NCBI GenBank assembly: GCA_964568355.1
Contig: CAZMRK010000330.1
Coordinates: forward strand, 1-14,460
Direction of reading: 5' to 3'
Length of the DNA: 14,460 nt
Source: JAJPJX01 sp964568355
GTDB lineage: Bacteria > Acidobacteriota > Terriglobia > Bryobacterales > Bryobacteraceae
In this document: positions 1 to 6,221 of the stretch, piece after piece
Layout: the number at the start of each line of letters is the position of its first letter
Numbering within the stretch: the stretch's first letter is position 1
Notes under the pieces: model-generated
Database searches by the model: none
What the model was told of the DNA's origin: nothing
Seen by the model: only the letters and a program-made list of their open reading frames with translations
Position numbers and translations under genes: made by a program

Positions 1-74
1 CGCAAATGTTGCCCAATAGGAAACGACGCTGCAAAACGGGGACTGGCATGAATTTCGCCGCATTTGCGAAATTC
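1..74. repeat. Inverted repeats at the left edge, downstream of the PQQ dehydrogenase gene
   Basis: GAATTTCGC (50-58) and GCGAAATTC (66-74) form a perfect 9-bp stem with a 7-nt loop. In addition CGCAAATG (1-8) is the exact reverse complement of CATTTGCG (61-68), so the segment can fold in two competing ways. It lies in non-coding sequence about 80 bp beyond the stop of the leftward gene. I see no T-tract directly after it on either strand, so it is not a textbook terminator; it could be an RNA-end structure or a dispersed palindromic repeat. No gene is visible in 1-151. Confidence 0.45.
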
Positions 75-140
75 GTTGCCTGTACCCGGTTTGCCCTGAA
101 CGCAGGTATTCTGCGTGGAATCTGCGACGCACTACACTAG

Positions 141-164
141 CGCCCTGGCCCTCACGGCAGGGCG
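141..164 (-). terminator. Possible hairpin terminator at the end of the leftward operon
   Basis: CGCCCTG (141-147) and CAGGGCG (158-164) pair perfectly as a GC-rich 7-bp stem with a 10-nt loop. On the minus strand the hairpin spans the last codons and the TGA stop (152-154) of the PQQ dehydrogenase gene. No U-run follows, so intrinsic termination would be weak; it may only protect the 3' end of the transcript, or arise by chance in GC-rich coding sequence. Confidence 0.3.
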
Positions 165-2236
165 AATGCGATGTACGACCCTCCCGAAGGTTTGCCGCGC
201 CCGCCCCCGGCGGCGACCACCACATACTGTTTGCCGTTAAGCTCATAAACCGCCGGGGTCGCGTTGGCGCTGTACGGGAGTACCGTCTCCCAAAGCAGTT
301 TCCCGGTCTTCTTATCGAACGCACGGAACTTACTGTCGTAGTGCGTGGCGCCGATAAAAAGCAGTCCGCCGGCAGTGACGACGCCGCCACCGTGGTTCTC
401 GCTGCCGGTGTCTTTCATGCCCTTTTCTACAAGCTCCGGGTATTCGCCGAACGGGATCTTCCAGACGTACTCTCCGGTGTCCAGGTTGATCGCGGAAAGC
501 GTACCCCAGGGCGGAGTGTTGGCCGGGTAGCCGTCCGGATCCAGGAACTTGCGGAAGGACTCGGTGGAATATTTCAACGCGGTCTGAACCGGCTGGGCAG
601 TGCGCATGGGAACTTCCTTATCGATCTTGCGCAGCAGCAGGTCCCGCAGAGCAGCGAGCGTGGGTTCCCCCAACGAGGCAAATGACGGCATGCGGCCGCC
701 GCCATCGTGTAGGATCCGGGAAAGCTGTTCATCCGTCATGTGCGTGGCCAGGTCATCCAGCGCGGGGTATTCGGGCGGCGCCCCTTTCATATCGGCGCCA
801 TGACAAGCGGCACAACGAACGCGATAGACGCGGCTCGCCTTGGCGGTTCTCTGAATCTTGCTGGGCTCCGCCAGGCGCACGACCCACGGCAGTTCATTGG
901 CATTGATGTAGTACAGGTGCGTCTCCGGATCGAACGCGCTGCCTCCCCACTCGGCCCCGCCCGCCGGTCCCGGGAACAATACCACCCCTTTCAAGCTGGG
1001 CGAGACGAAGAGCTTGCCATGGTCCAGACCCCGTAACTCGTTCAGCACCGCTTCGTGCGCGGCGGGGGTGCGGCGCGTCACCGTCTCCTCGGTGAACTCC
1101 TGCCGGGTAAATGGCGCGGGTTTGGTTGGCAGCGGCTCCGATTTGACCAGCAATTCTCCGTCGACGCTGGAAGGCGGAACGGGATGCTCTTCGAGCGGGA
1201 ACAGGCTCTCTCCCGTCTCCCGGTTCAGCATGTAAACGTAGCCGGTCTTTCCTGCCTGCGCTACCGCGTCGACCAGTTTGCCGTCGTGCCGGACCCGCAC
1301 CAGAGTGGGCGCGGAAGGGAAATCCAGGTCCCACACATCGTGCCGGATGGCCTGGAAGTGCCACTTGCGCTTGCCGGTCGCCGCATCCAGGCAAAGCAGC
1401 GTATTGGCGAACAGATTGTCGCCGTGCCGGTCGGCGCCATAGTAGTCATAGGCGGCGGAGCCGGTCGGAACAAAGACCAGGCCGCGCTTCACGTCCACCG
1501 CCATTCCGGCCCAGTTGTTGGCTGCTCCGGAAGTCTTCCAGGCGTTGGGAGGCCACGTGTCGTAGCCAAACTCGCCGGGATGTGGAATGGTATGGAAGGT
1601 CCAGGCAAGCTGGCCCGTCCGCACGTTGTAGGCGCGGATATCTCCGGGAGTGGCCGGCAGCGTTTCCGACACGGCGCTGCCCAGGATGAGGAGGTCGCGA
1701 TAAATCACGCCCTGGCTTGTGGAGCTGATCGATGTCTCCTTGAGAGGAGGAGTGAAGGCCTGGCGCATATCCACCTTGCCTTCTTTGCCAAACCCCGGAT
1801 CCGGTTGACCCGTCTTTGCATCGAGCGAGATCAGATCGTGGCCTAGGGTGATGAAAATGTGGGCCTGCTTTCCGTCGCTCCAATACGTCACGCCGCGATT
1901 GGGATGTGGCGCGCGGTCCCCGCTGACACCCCGGTAGCTCCAGATTTCCCTGCCGTTCGACGCATCCACGGCTGCGACCCGCAGCTTGGGGGTCGTGACG
2001 AACATGACTCCGTTGACGATGATCGGGTTGCATTGCATGTCGGAACCCCGATAGGCATCCTTGGTGTCATAGGTCCAGGCAACCTTGAGCGACTCCACGT
2101 TCTTCGTGTTGATCTGTGCCAGCGAGGAGTAATGAGTATTGTCGGTCCCGCCGCCGACACGTTCCCAGGTCCGGTAAGGGTCCGCCGCAACCAGGCAGCC
2201 GGCGCAGTACAGCAGCATCAGAGCGCGCATCCTCAC
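152..2236 (-). CDS. Periplasmic PQQ-dependent dehydrogenase with inserted cytochrome c domain
   Basis: A soluble quinoprotein alcohol/sugar dehydrogenase (Gcd-like family) that should oxidise a hydroxyl or aldose substrate in the periplasm with PQQ and pass electrons to a built-in heme. At 694 residues it has a short hydrophobic signal peptide (1-18) instead of the membrane-spanning N-terminus of Gcd. Beta-propeller repeats such as DASNGREIW, DAATGKRKW, DTGEYVWK and DKKTGKLLWE run through it. The family active-site stretch HDVWDLD is at 299-305. A c-type heme site CAACH (475-479), with Met516 in GGGRMPSF as likely sixth ligand, sits in an insert (about 465-540) that splits the propeller. The start is GTG at 2236, with ATG at 2230 as alternative; ribosome-binding sites are weak for both. 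It lies 35 nt after the aldolase stop, so it is probably the last gene of that operon. The substrate is unknown; it could be the sugar handled by the locus. Confidence 0.88.
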   Translation of the reverse strand: MRMRALMLLYCAGCLVAADPYRTWERVGGGTDNTHYSSLAQINTKNVESLKVAWTYDTKDAYRGSDMQCNPIIVNGVMFVTTPKLRVAAVDASNGREIWSYRGVSGDRAPHPNRGVTYWSDGKQAHIFITLGHDLISLDAKTGQPDPGFGKEGKVDMRQAFTPPLKETSISSTSQGVIYRDLLILGSAVSETLPATPGDIRAYNVRTGQLAWTFHTIPHPGEFGYDTWPPNAWKTSGAANNWAGMAVDVKRGLVFVPTGSAAYDYYGADRHGDNLFANTLLCLDAATGKRKWHFQAIRHDVWDLDFPSAPTLVRVRHDGKLVDAVAQAGKTGYVYMLNRETGESLFPLEEHPVPPSSVDGELLVKSEPLPTKPAPFTRQEFTEETVTRRTPAAHEAVLNELRGLDHGKLFVSPSLKGVVLFPGPAGGAEWGGSAFDPETHLYYINANELPWVVRLAEPSKIQRTAKASRVYRVRCAACHGADMKGAPPEYPALDDLATHMTDEQLSRILHDGGGRMPSFASLGEPTLAALRDLLLRKIDKEVPMRTAQPVQTALKYSTESFRKFLDPDGYPANTPPWGTLSAINLDTGEYVWKIPFGEYPELVEKGMKDTGSENHGGGVVTAGGLLFIGATHYDSKFRAFDKKTGKLLWETVLPYSANATPAVYELNGKQYVVVAAGGGRGKPSGGSYIAFALP

Positions 2237-2271
2237 ATCGTATCGCTTCGGGCCGGTTTCTCACGCCGCGC

Positions 2272-3054
2272 TCAGGGAACGATGGCGGAAGCGGCGTGGC
2301 GGCCGGCCTGCAAAGCCGCCGACGCGGCGGAGGTCAGCAGCGTGTTGTCCAGTCCCAGGGCGATCATGGTGTAGCCGTCTTCCAATGTCCGGTCAATATT
2401 CTCCGGCGTAGGATGCACTAGGTGCATGCCGGAGGCGACATGGTGCGCGGCGCAGGAGGCGCGGAATCTGGCCAGCGCCTCCACCATCTCGGGACAATCC
2501 AGTTGTCCGGTCTTGCCGAAGGAACCGCTGAGATCGAGCGGGCCGATAAAGGCCGCGTCCACGCCCTCCACCTCCAGGATGGAGTCGATCTCGGCGATAC
2601 CTTCCCGATGCTCGATCTGCATGATCATGGCGACTTCCCCGTTGGCTTCGCCGATGTAGTCCCTGAAATCGATGCCGTGAAGGTTCGCCCGGCTGTAGCC
2701 GTAACCACGCACGCCGCGCGGCGGATACTTTGCCTGGCGCATAGCGTCTTCGGCTTCCGTGCGCGAATTCACCATGGGAACGATCAGCCCCCGCGCCCCG
2801 GCATCGAGCGCGCGCTTGATCCAGATGGGCTCGTTATAGGGCAGGCGGGCCACCGGCACGGCCGAAAAACGATCCACCGTGCGGAACAGATTGGTCAGAG
2901 TCTCGAGATCGATCGCTCCATGCTCGAGATCCACCGCAATCCAATCGAACCCCAGCCGTCCGAAAATCTCCGCCACGGCTGGGTGGCCGACCTGGATCCA
3001 CGCGCCCAGGATCGGGGTTCGTTCGAGGAGAGCCTTGCGGAATCGGTTCTTCAT
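2272..3054 (-). CDS. HpcH/HpaI-family class II aldolase (2-keto-3-deoxy sugar acid type)
   Basis: A metal-dependent pyruvate aldolase of 260 residues, the normal family length. It should cleave a 2-keto-3-deoxy (or 4-hydroxy-2-keto) acid to pyruvate and an aldehyde in the cytoplasm. The catalytic set matches HpaI almost position for position: base His45 in DLEH, pyruvate-binding Arg70 in VARLP, metal ligands Glu148 in QIEH and Asp174 in GPLDLS. The stretch GYSRAN (118-123), where substrate specificity varies in the family, differs from what I recall of E. coli HpaI, so HpaI, GarL and RhmA activities cannot be told apart. The ATG at 3054 overlaps the upstream stop as ATGA (3051-3054), implying translational coupling. 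The reading frame stays open upstream to 3327, but the extra 91 residues lie inside the BNR gene and look unlike the family. With the ACS carrier and GntR repressor next door, a sugar-acid pathway is likely. Confidence 0.9.
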   Translation of the reverse strand: MKNRFRKALLERTPILGAWIQVGHPAVAEIFGRLGFDWIAVDLEHGAIDLETLTNLFRTVDRFSAVPVARLPYNEPIWIKRALDAGARGLIVPMVNSRTEAEDAMRQAKYPPRGVRGYGYSRANLHGIDFRDYIGEANGEVAMIMQIEHREGIAEIDSILEVEGVDAAFIGPLDLSGSFGKTGQLDCPEMVEALARFRASCAAHHVASGMHLVHPTPENIDRTLEDGYTMIALGLDNTLLTSAASAALQAGRHAASAIVP

Positions 3055-4352
3055 GATTTCGTTCCCGGGTCGCACGCCGCCAGCATCTCGTCGGTGATGT
3101 ATTTCCCGAGCAGATAGTGCTTGCGATCGGGGTACCAGAGATAGCGTCGGCCCCCAAACTCGAAGAAGCTGGTATAAGTACCGATTTCGGTTCGTTTCTC
3201 GCTGCCGAGAGGCTGCGCGCCGTTGTCCAGCAGAATGCGAGGACGTCCGAACCGAATGGGCTGTACCGGATGCCGGGGAATCTCGCGGCCGACCGTATAC
3301 CAGGCCGGCGTACGATTCTTCAACCACGCGCCCGGTCCCGAGGGTCCGCCATCGTTGTTAAAGAAGATCAGCAGGTAGCGTCCGTCCGCGAGCCGGTATA
3401 GGGGGCACGGGGAAATGGGGTTGAGAATCGGCTCGCCTTCCGGCTCGTAGCACAGGGGCCGCGGCTCGCCCCAGCTCTTCGCGCCATCCGAAGAAAGGGC
3501 AAAGTAGATTTTGCCGGTGAAGGTGCGCATCACACAGAGAAAGCGGCCGTCGCGCAGGTGATGGATCGTCGGCTCCTGGATGATGCTTTTCTTTGGTTCC
3601 GGCGGAGCGAATAGGCGGATGCCCAGACCTTTCGGCCAGGTCGTCACTTTTAGTTTCGCGGGATCCTTCTCGCGCAGAATATTCTCAAAAAACAGAAACG
3701 CCACTTCTGTGTTGCGGCCCCAGTTGCGCGGATCGCTGTCGGCGGCCTTACTGGCCCAGCGGGTGAAGCCGGCGATGACGTTCCCGCCGGGCGCATAGAG
3801 AGGATTCTGATAGACGATCCAGGTCTCCGGCACCTTCGGATCGGGATGGCTGAAGTCAGTCTTGCCGACCGGATAGTCGTGAAACTCGCGGCTCCAGGTG
3901 CGGCCCTCGTCTTCGGACCACTTCACGCGCAGGACGCCGGTATCGGCCGGCCGCACATCCTGAATGCCGATGTTCTTGTTGTAGACGCAATAGATCCGCT
4001 TCAGCCGCGGTGCGACGATCGGGAAGGCCCAGCTTGCCACACCCGTCATGCGGGCGTCGCCCGGCTGGGGACCGTCGATCTCGATGGGCGCCGACCAGGT
4101 TTCGCCCCGATCGGTCGACCGGCTGCTGACGATGTGGTGGTTGGGCGAGTTCTCGCCGGAGCCCTGGGTCCAGATGGCCATAAAGGTGCCGCCGGGCAGG
4201 GCGGCGACCTGAAAATGCTGGTTGGTGTTATCGGGGCCGCCCGGCTTCTCCGGGATATAGACCTTCAGGTCGGGATGCGAAACCTTCCAGGCTTCTTCGG
4301 CGTGCGCACAGGCGGCGAACGGGAGAGAAAGGAATGAGCGCCGGTTGATCAT
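3051..4352 (-). CDS. Tat-exported BNR/sialidase-like six-bladed propeller protein
   Basis: A 433-residue secreted protein of the sialidase superfamily (BNR_2-like). The N-terminus NRRSFLSLPFAACAHA has a twin-arginine motif and likely cleavage after AHA (residue 18), so a folded protein would reach the periplasm. Asp-box motifs are STDRGETW (79-86), SEDEGRTW (146-153) and a degenerate SSDGAKSW (287-294), spaced as in a propeller. A full set of sialidase catalytic arginines and the Tyr/Glu pair cannot be confirmed, so neuraminidase activity is not claimed; many such proteins in this phylum are of unknown specificity. The ATG at 4352 has AAAGG 8 nt upstream and overlaps the dehydrogenase stop as ATGA (4349-4352). 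The frame is open upstream to 4892, but that part lies inside the dehydrogenase gene. It is a diverged paralogue of the BNR part of the protein at 11013-12809. Confidence 0.85.
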   Translation of the reverse strand: MINRRSFLSLPFAACAHAEEAWKVSHPDLKVYIPEKPGGPDNTNQHFQVAALPGGTFMAIWTQGSGENSPNHHIVSSRSTDRGETWSAPIEIDGPQPGDARMTGVASWAFPIVAPRLKRIYCVYNKNIGIQDVRPADTGVLRVKWSEDEGRTWSREFHDYPVGKTDFSHPDPKVPETWIVYQNPLYAPGGNVIAGFTRWASKAADSDPRNWGRNTEVAFLFFENILREKDPAKLKVTTWPKGLGIRLFAPPEPKKSIIQEPTIHHLRDGRFLCVMRTFTGKIYFALSSDGAKSWGEPRPLCYEPEGEPILNPISPCPLYRLADGRYLLIFFNNDGGPSGPGAWLKNRTPAWYTVGREIPRHPVQPIRFGRPRILLDNGAQPLGSEKRTEIGTYTSFFEFGGRRYLWYPDRKHYLLGKYITDEMLAACDPGTKS

Positions 4353-5338
4353 GATGCTTGCCTTTCGAGAACTTCGGGGTTCAAGAGATCCATGCAGGCG
4401 TAGTCGCCCTGGACGGCCAGCGCGACGTTGCGTAGAGCGCGCTCGGCCATCCGGCGATTGGCATCCTCGGTATTGCTGCCGACGTGGGGAGTCAGGATGG
4501 TGTTCGGCAGCGAGCGCAGATCCTTGTGAGGATCGGCGGGAACATAAGGTTCTGCCGGAAACACGTCCAGCGCGGCGCCGGCCAGGCGATTGTCGCGCAG
4601 CGCATCGTACAGAGAGGATTCTTCCACAATCGAGCCGCGGGCCGTATTGAGCAGCCATGCCCCGGGGGCCAGGAGGGCAAGGCGCGCCGCATTGAGAAAC
4701 TGCGTGTTTTCCGGAGTGGCCGGGATGTGCAGGCTGACGAAATCGGCGTGGGCGACGGCTGCGGCAAAGTCGGTGGTCAGTTCGTCGTAGCTGTCCGCCT
4801 GGCGGGGCCGCGAGCGGCGATAGCAGCCGATGACGTGCATCTCGAAGCCGCGCGAAGCGATCCGTGCCACCGTCGTTCCGATGGGACCGCATCCGATGAT
4901 GGCCAGCGTCCGGCCGCGCAACTCGCGGCCGGTGGCGGGAGTCCAGTCGCCGGCCCGCATGGCCGCCGTCAGCCGCGGGATCTGCCGGGCGGCGGCAAGC
5001 ATGAGCGAGACCGTGTGCTCGGCCACCGAGTCGTCAAGCACCCCGGGGGTGTTGGTGCAGAAGATGCCCGCCGCCGTGGCCCGCCGCTTGTCGATCTGAT
5101 CGTGTCCGACGCCGAACCGGGCAATCACCGCGCCTGGGCAGAGAGCGTCGTACACCTTCCCGCGGTAGGGTTGCGTGCCGACGATGGCGTGGCGGGCGCC
5201 CACCTTCCGAATCGCCTCCGAGAGAGCATCTTCCTCGGGCGGCACGGCGATACAGGCGAAAGGCGCGGACTCGAAGACCGGAATCGCTTTCCGGAGCTCC
5301 GGCTCGGTGACGGCCACGGAGATAAGCGCTTGGCCCAT
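4349..5338 (-). CDS. D-2-hydroxyacid dehydrogenase, probably NADP(H)-dependent
   Basis: A cytoplasmic reductase/dehydrogenase of the SerA/GhrA/GhrB superfamily, 329 residues (normal length), interconverting a 2-keto acid and a D-2-hydroxy acid. The Rossmann motif GCGPIG is at 149-154; catalytic Arg234 (TARGS), Glu263 (DVFPAEP) and His285 (TPHVGSN) are all present. The end of the second Rossmann strand reads GCYRRSRP (171-178): no Asp, but arginines that usually bind the 2'-phosphate of NADPH. Glyoxylate/hydroxypyruvate-type reductases share this feature. It is the first gene of the leftward operon. The ATG at 5338 has no visible Shine-Dalgarno, and an operator copy directly abuts it, so translation may start on a very short leader. 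In context it may reduce a 2-keto intermediate or an aldolase product such as hydroxypyruvate; that is inference. Confidence 0.9.
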   Translation of the reverse strand: MGQALISVAVTEPELRKAIPVFESAPFACIAVPPEEDALSEAIRKVGARHAIVGTQPYRGKVYDALCPGAVIARFGVGHDQIDKRRATAAGIFCTNTPGVLDDSVAEHTVSLMLAAARQIPRLTAAMRAGDWTPATGRELRGRTLAIIGCGPIGTTVARIASRGFEMHVIGCYRRSRPRQADSYDELTTDFAAAVAHADFVSLHIPATPENTQFLNAARLALLAPGAWLLNTARGSIVEESSLYDALRDNRLAGAALDVFPAEPYVPADPHKDLRSLPNTILTPHVGSNTEDANRRMAERALRNVALAVQGDYACMDLLNPEVLERQAS

Positions 5339-5351
5339 TTGTGATATCAGA
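5338..5351 (-). promoter_or_regulatory. Operator copy 1 (TCTGATATCACAAA), dehydrogenase side
   Basis: Read on the minus strand this is TCTGATATCACAAA. It shares TCTGATATC with the copies at 5395, 7501 and 7545 and ends on the first base of the dehydrogenase start codon. A protein bound here would block both transcription start and ribosome access. The adjacent gntR-type gene encodes the obvious candidate binder; this is inferred from repetition and placement. Confidence 0.65.
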
Positions 5352-5356
5352 TTATC
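5351..5356 (-). promoter_or_regulatory. Candidate -10 box (GATAAT) for the leftward operon
   Basis: On the minus strand GATAAT matches the sigma-70 -10 consensus at five of six positions. The best -35 at 17 bp is GTATCA, only three of six. Start of transcription would fall near 5344, leaving a leader of about 6 nt, which fits the missing Shine-Dalgarno. An alternative -10, TACAAT (minus strand, 5389-5384), would give a leader of about 40 nt but also lacks a good -35. Confidence 0.35.
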
Positions 5357-5370
5357 TCATATTTTGAGAT
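5354..5370. promoter_or_regulatory. Palindrome ATCTCA-N5-TGAGAT in the divergent promoter region
   Basis: ATCTCA (5354-5359) and TGAGAT (5365-5370) form a perfect inverted repeat with 5-bp spacing, lying between the two 14-bp operator copies. Its half-site ATCTCA also occurs inside the operator copies at 5395 and 7545 (GATATCTCA), so it may be a third, differently spaced site for the same regulator or a site for another protein. It overlaps the candidate leftward -10. Confidence 0.5.
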
Positions 5371-5394
5371 GCCTGATACAGCGATTGTATGTTT

Positions 5395-5408
5395 TCTGAT
5401 ATCTCAAA
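5395..5408 (+). promoter_or_regulatory. Operator copy 2 (TCTGATATCTCAAA), regulator side
   Basis: TCTGATATCTCAAA on the plus strand, facing away from copy 1 with centres 57 bp apart. It lies 46 bp before the regulator ATG, directly after a weak plus-strand promoter candidate (TTGAGA at 5364-5369, TATGTT at 5388-5393, 18-bp spacer). This position suggests autorepression of the regulator-transporter operon. Confidence 0.65.
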
Positions 5409-5453
5409 AACTTGCGGCCCCCGATCAAGGGGAGTAAACTGGCACCGAAGACC

Positions 5454-6221
5454 ATGAATTCCTTCGCTGGCAATCTGACCGAGCAGGTTTACCTCACTAT
5501 CCGAGACCGGATCCTCCGCGGAGAACTGACCTTCGGAACGGTTCTGTCGCGGCGTATGTTGGCCGAGGAATTGAATGTCAGCATCGTTCCGGTAGGCGAC
5601 GCTTTGCAGCGGTTGGAGGGCGACGGTCTGGTCGAGAGCCGGCCGCGCGTGGGCACACGGGTACGTATCCCCACCGCGCGGGCGATCCGCGGCCACTACA
5701 TCCTGCGGGAAGCGCTCGAGTCCCAGGCGGCGCGGATCTTTTCCGAAAAAGCCAGCCCGGAAGAACGGGAGGAGATCCGGCGGCTGGCCAACCAGCTTGA
5801 CGGCCTCTATTCTTTGGCGGCCGCGGACGACGAAGGCGGGCAGGAGCGCTCCTATGAGATCCACCGCTTCCATATGCGCTTTCATATGCGGATCGCGGAA
5901 TGCACCGGCTGCGATGAGCTGTGCCAGGCCGTGGAGAAGAACCAGGTGCTCATCTTTAACTGGCTGTATGACACAGCGCTAGGCAATGCCGCGCCGCCGG
6001 CCGGTTGGCACTCGCAACTGGCCGAGGCTCTGCTCACCGGAGATCCGGAAGCGGCCGATGCCGCCATGCGCCGCCACACCCGCTACCGCATGGAGGAGGT
6101 GCTGGCCCAGATGGAGCCTTATTTCGGATGGACCGAAGCCCGGCTGGCCTCGTTTCCCAAAAGAACGCGGAAAAAGAGCGCCGGAGCCAGTGAGCCTGTA
6201 CCAGCAGAAGGCCCGGAATGA
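5454..6221 (+). CDS. GntR-family transcriptional regulator, FCD subfamily
   Basis: A ligand-responsive DNA-binding protein of 255 residues. The winged helix-turn-helix is at 8-73 and ends in ESRPRVGTRVRIP. An all-helical FCD effector domain (about 78-215) follows, then a basic, low-complexity tail. The helix that usually reads VSRTPVREAL is VSIVPVGDAL here (42-51), as I recall from GntR proteins of Acidobacteria and Planctomycetes. Likely FCD metal/ligand residues are His140, His144, His186 and His208; the first is normally Asp. The ATG at 5454 is chosen because the domain starts 8 residues later. A TTG at 5412 adds 14 residues without support; AAGGGGAG (5427-5434) is rather far upstream. It overlaps the transporter gene as ATGA. 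It probably represses both flanking promoters through the TCTGATATC sites, with an organic acid relieving repression. Confidence 0.9.
   Translation: MNSFAGNLTEQVYLTIRDRILRGELTFGTVLSRRMLAEELNVSIVPVGDALQRLEGDGLVESRPRVGTRVRIPTARAIRGHYILREALESQAARIFSEKASPEEREEIRRLANQLDGLYSLAAADDEGGQERSYEIHRFHMRFHMRIAECTGCDELCQAVEKNQVLIFNWLYDTALGNAAPPAGWHSQLAEALLTGDPEAADAAMRRHTRYRMEEVLAQMEPYFGWTEARLASFPKRTRKKSAGASEPVPAEGPE

Noticed and set aside
1055..1846. 263-codon open frame on the plus strand within the PQQ dehydrogenase gene
   Set aside because: Antisense shadow without recognisable motifs; the opposite strand has clear quinoprotein and heme signatures.
3055..3327. N-terminal extension of the aldolase reading frame (91 extra residues)
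   Set aside because: It lies inside the BNR gene in another frame, looks unlike any HpaI protein, and the ATG at 3054 gives the exact family length with catalytic residues in register.
3051..4352. Calling the locus a sialic-acid catabolic (nan) operon
   Set aside because: No NanA, NanK, NanE or sialic-acid-specific transporter is present, and the catalytic arginine triad cannot be confirmed in either BNR protein.
4353..4892. N-terminal extension of the BNR reading frame upstream of 4352
   Set aside because: It overlaps the dehydrogenase gene and has shadow-like Arg-rich composition; the Tat signal and ribosome-binding site fix the start at 4352.
5412..5453. TTG start for the regulator adding 14 residues
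   Set aside because: No ribosome-binding site precedes it and the GntR domain begins just after the ATG at 5454.
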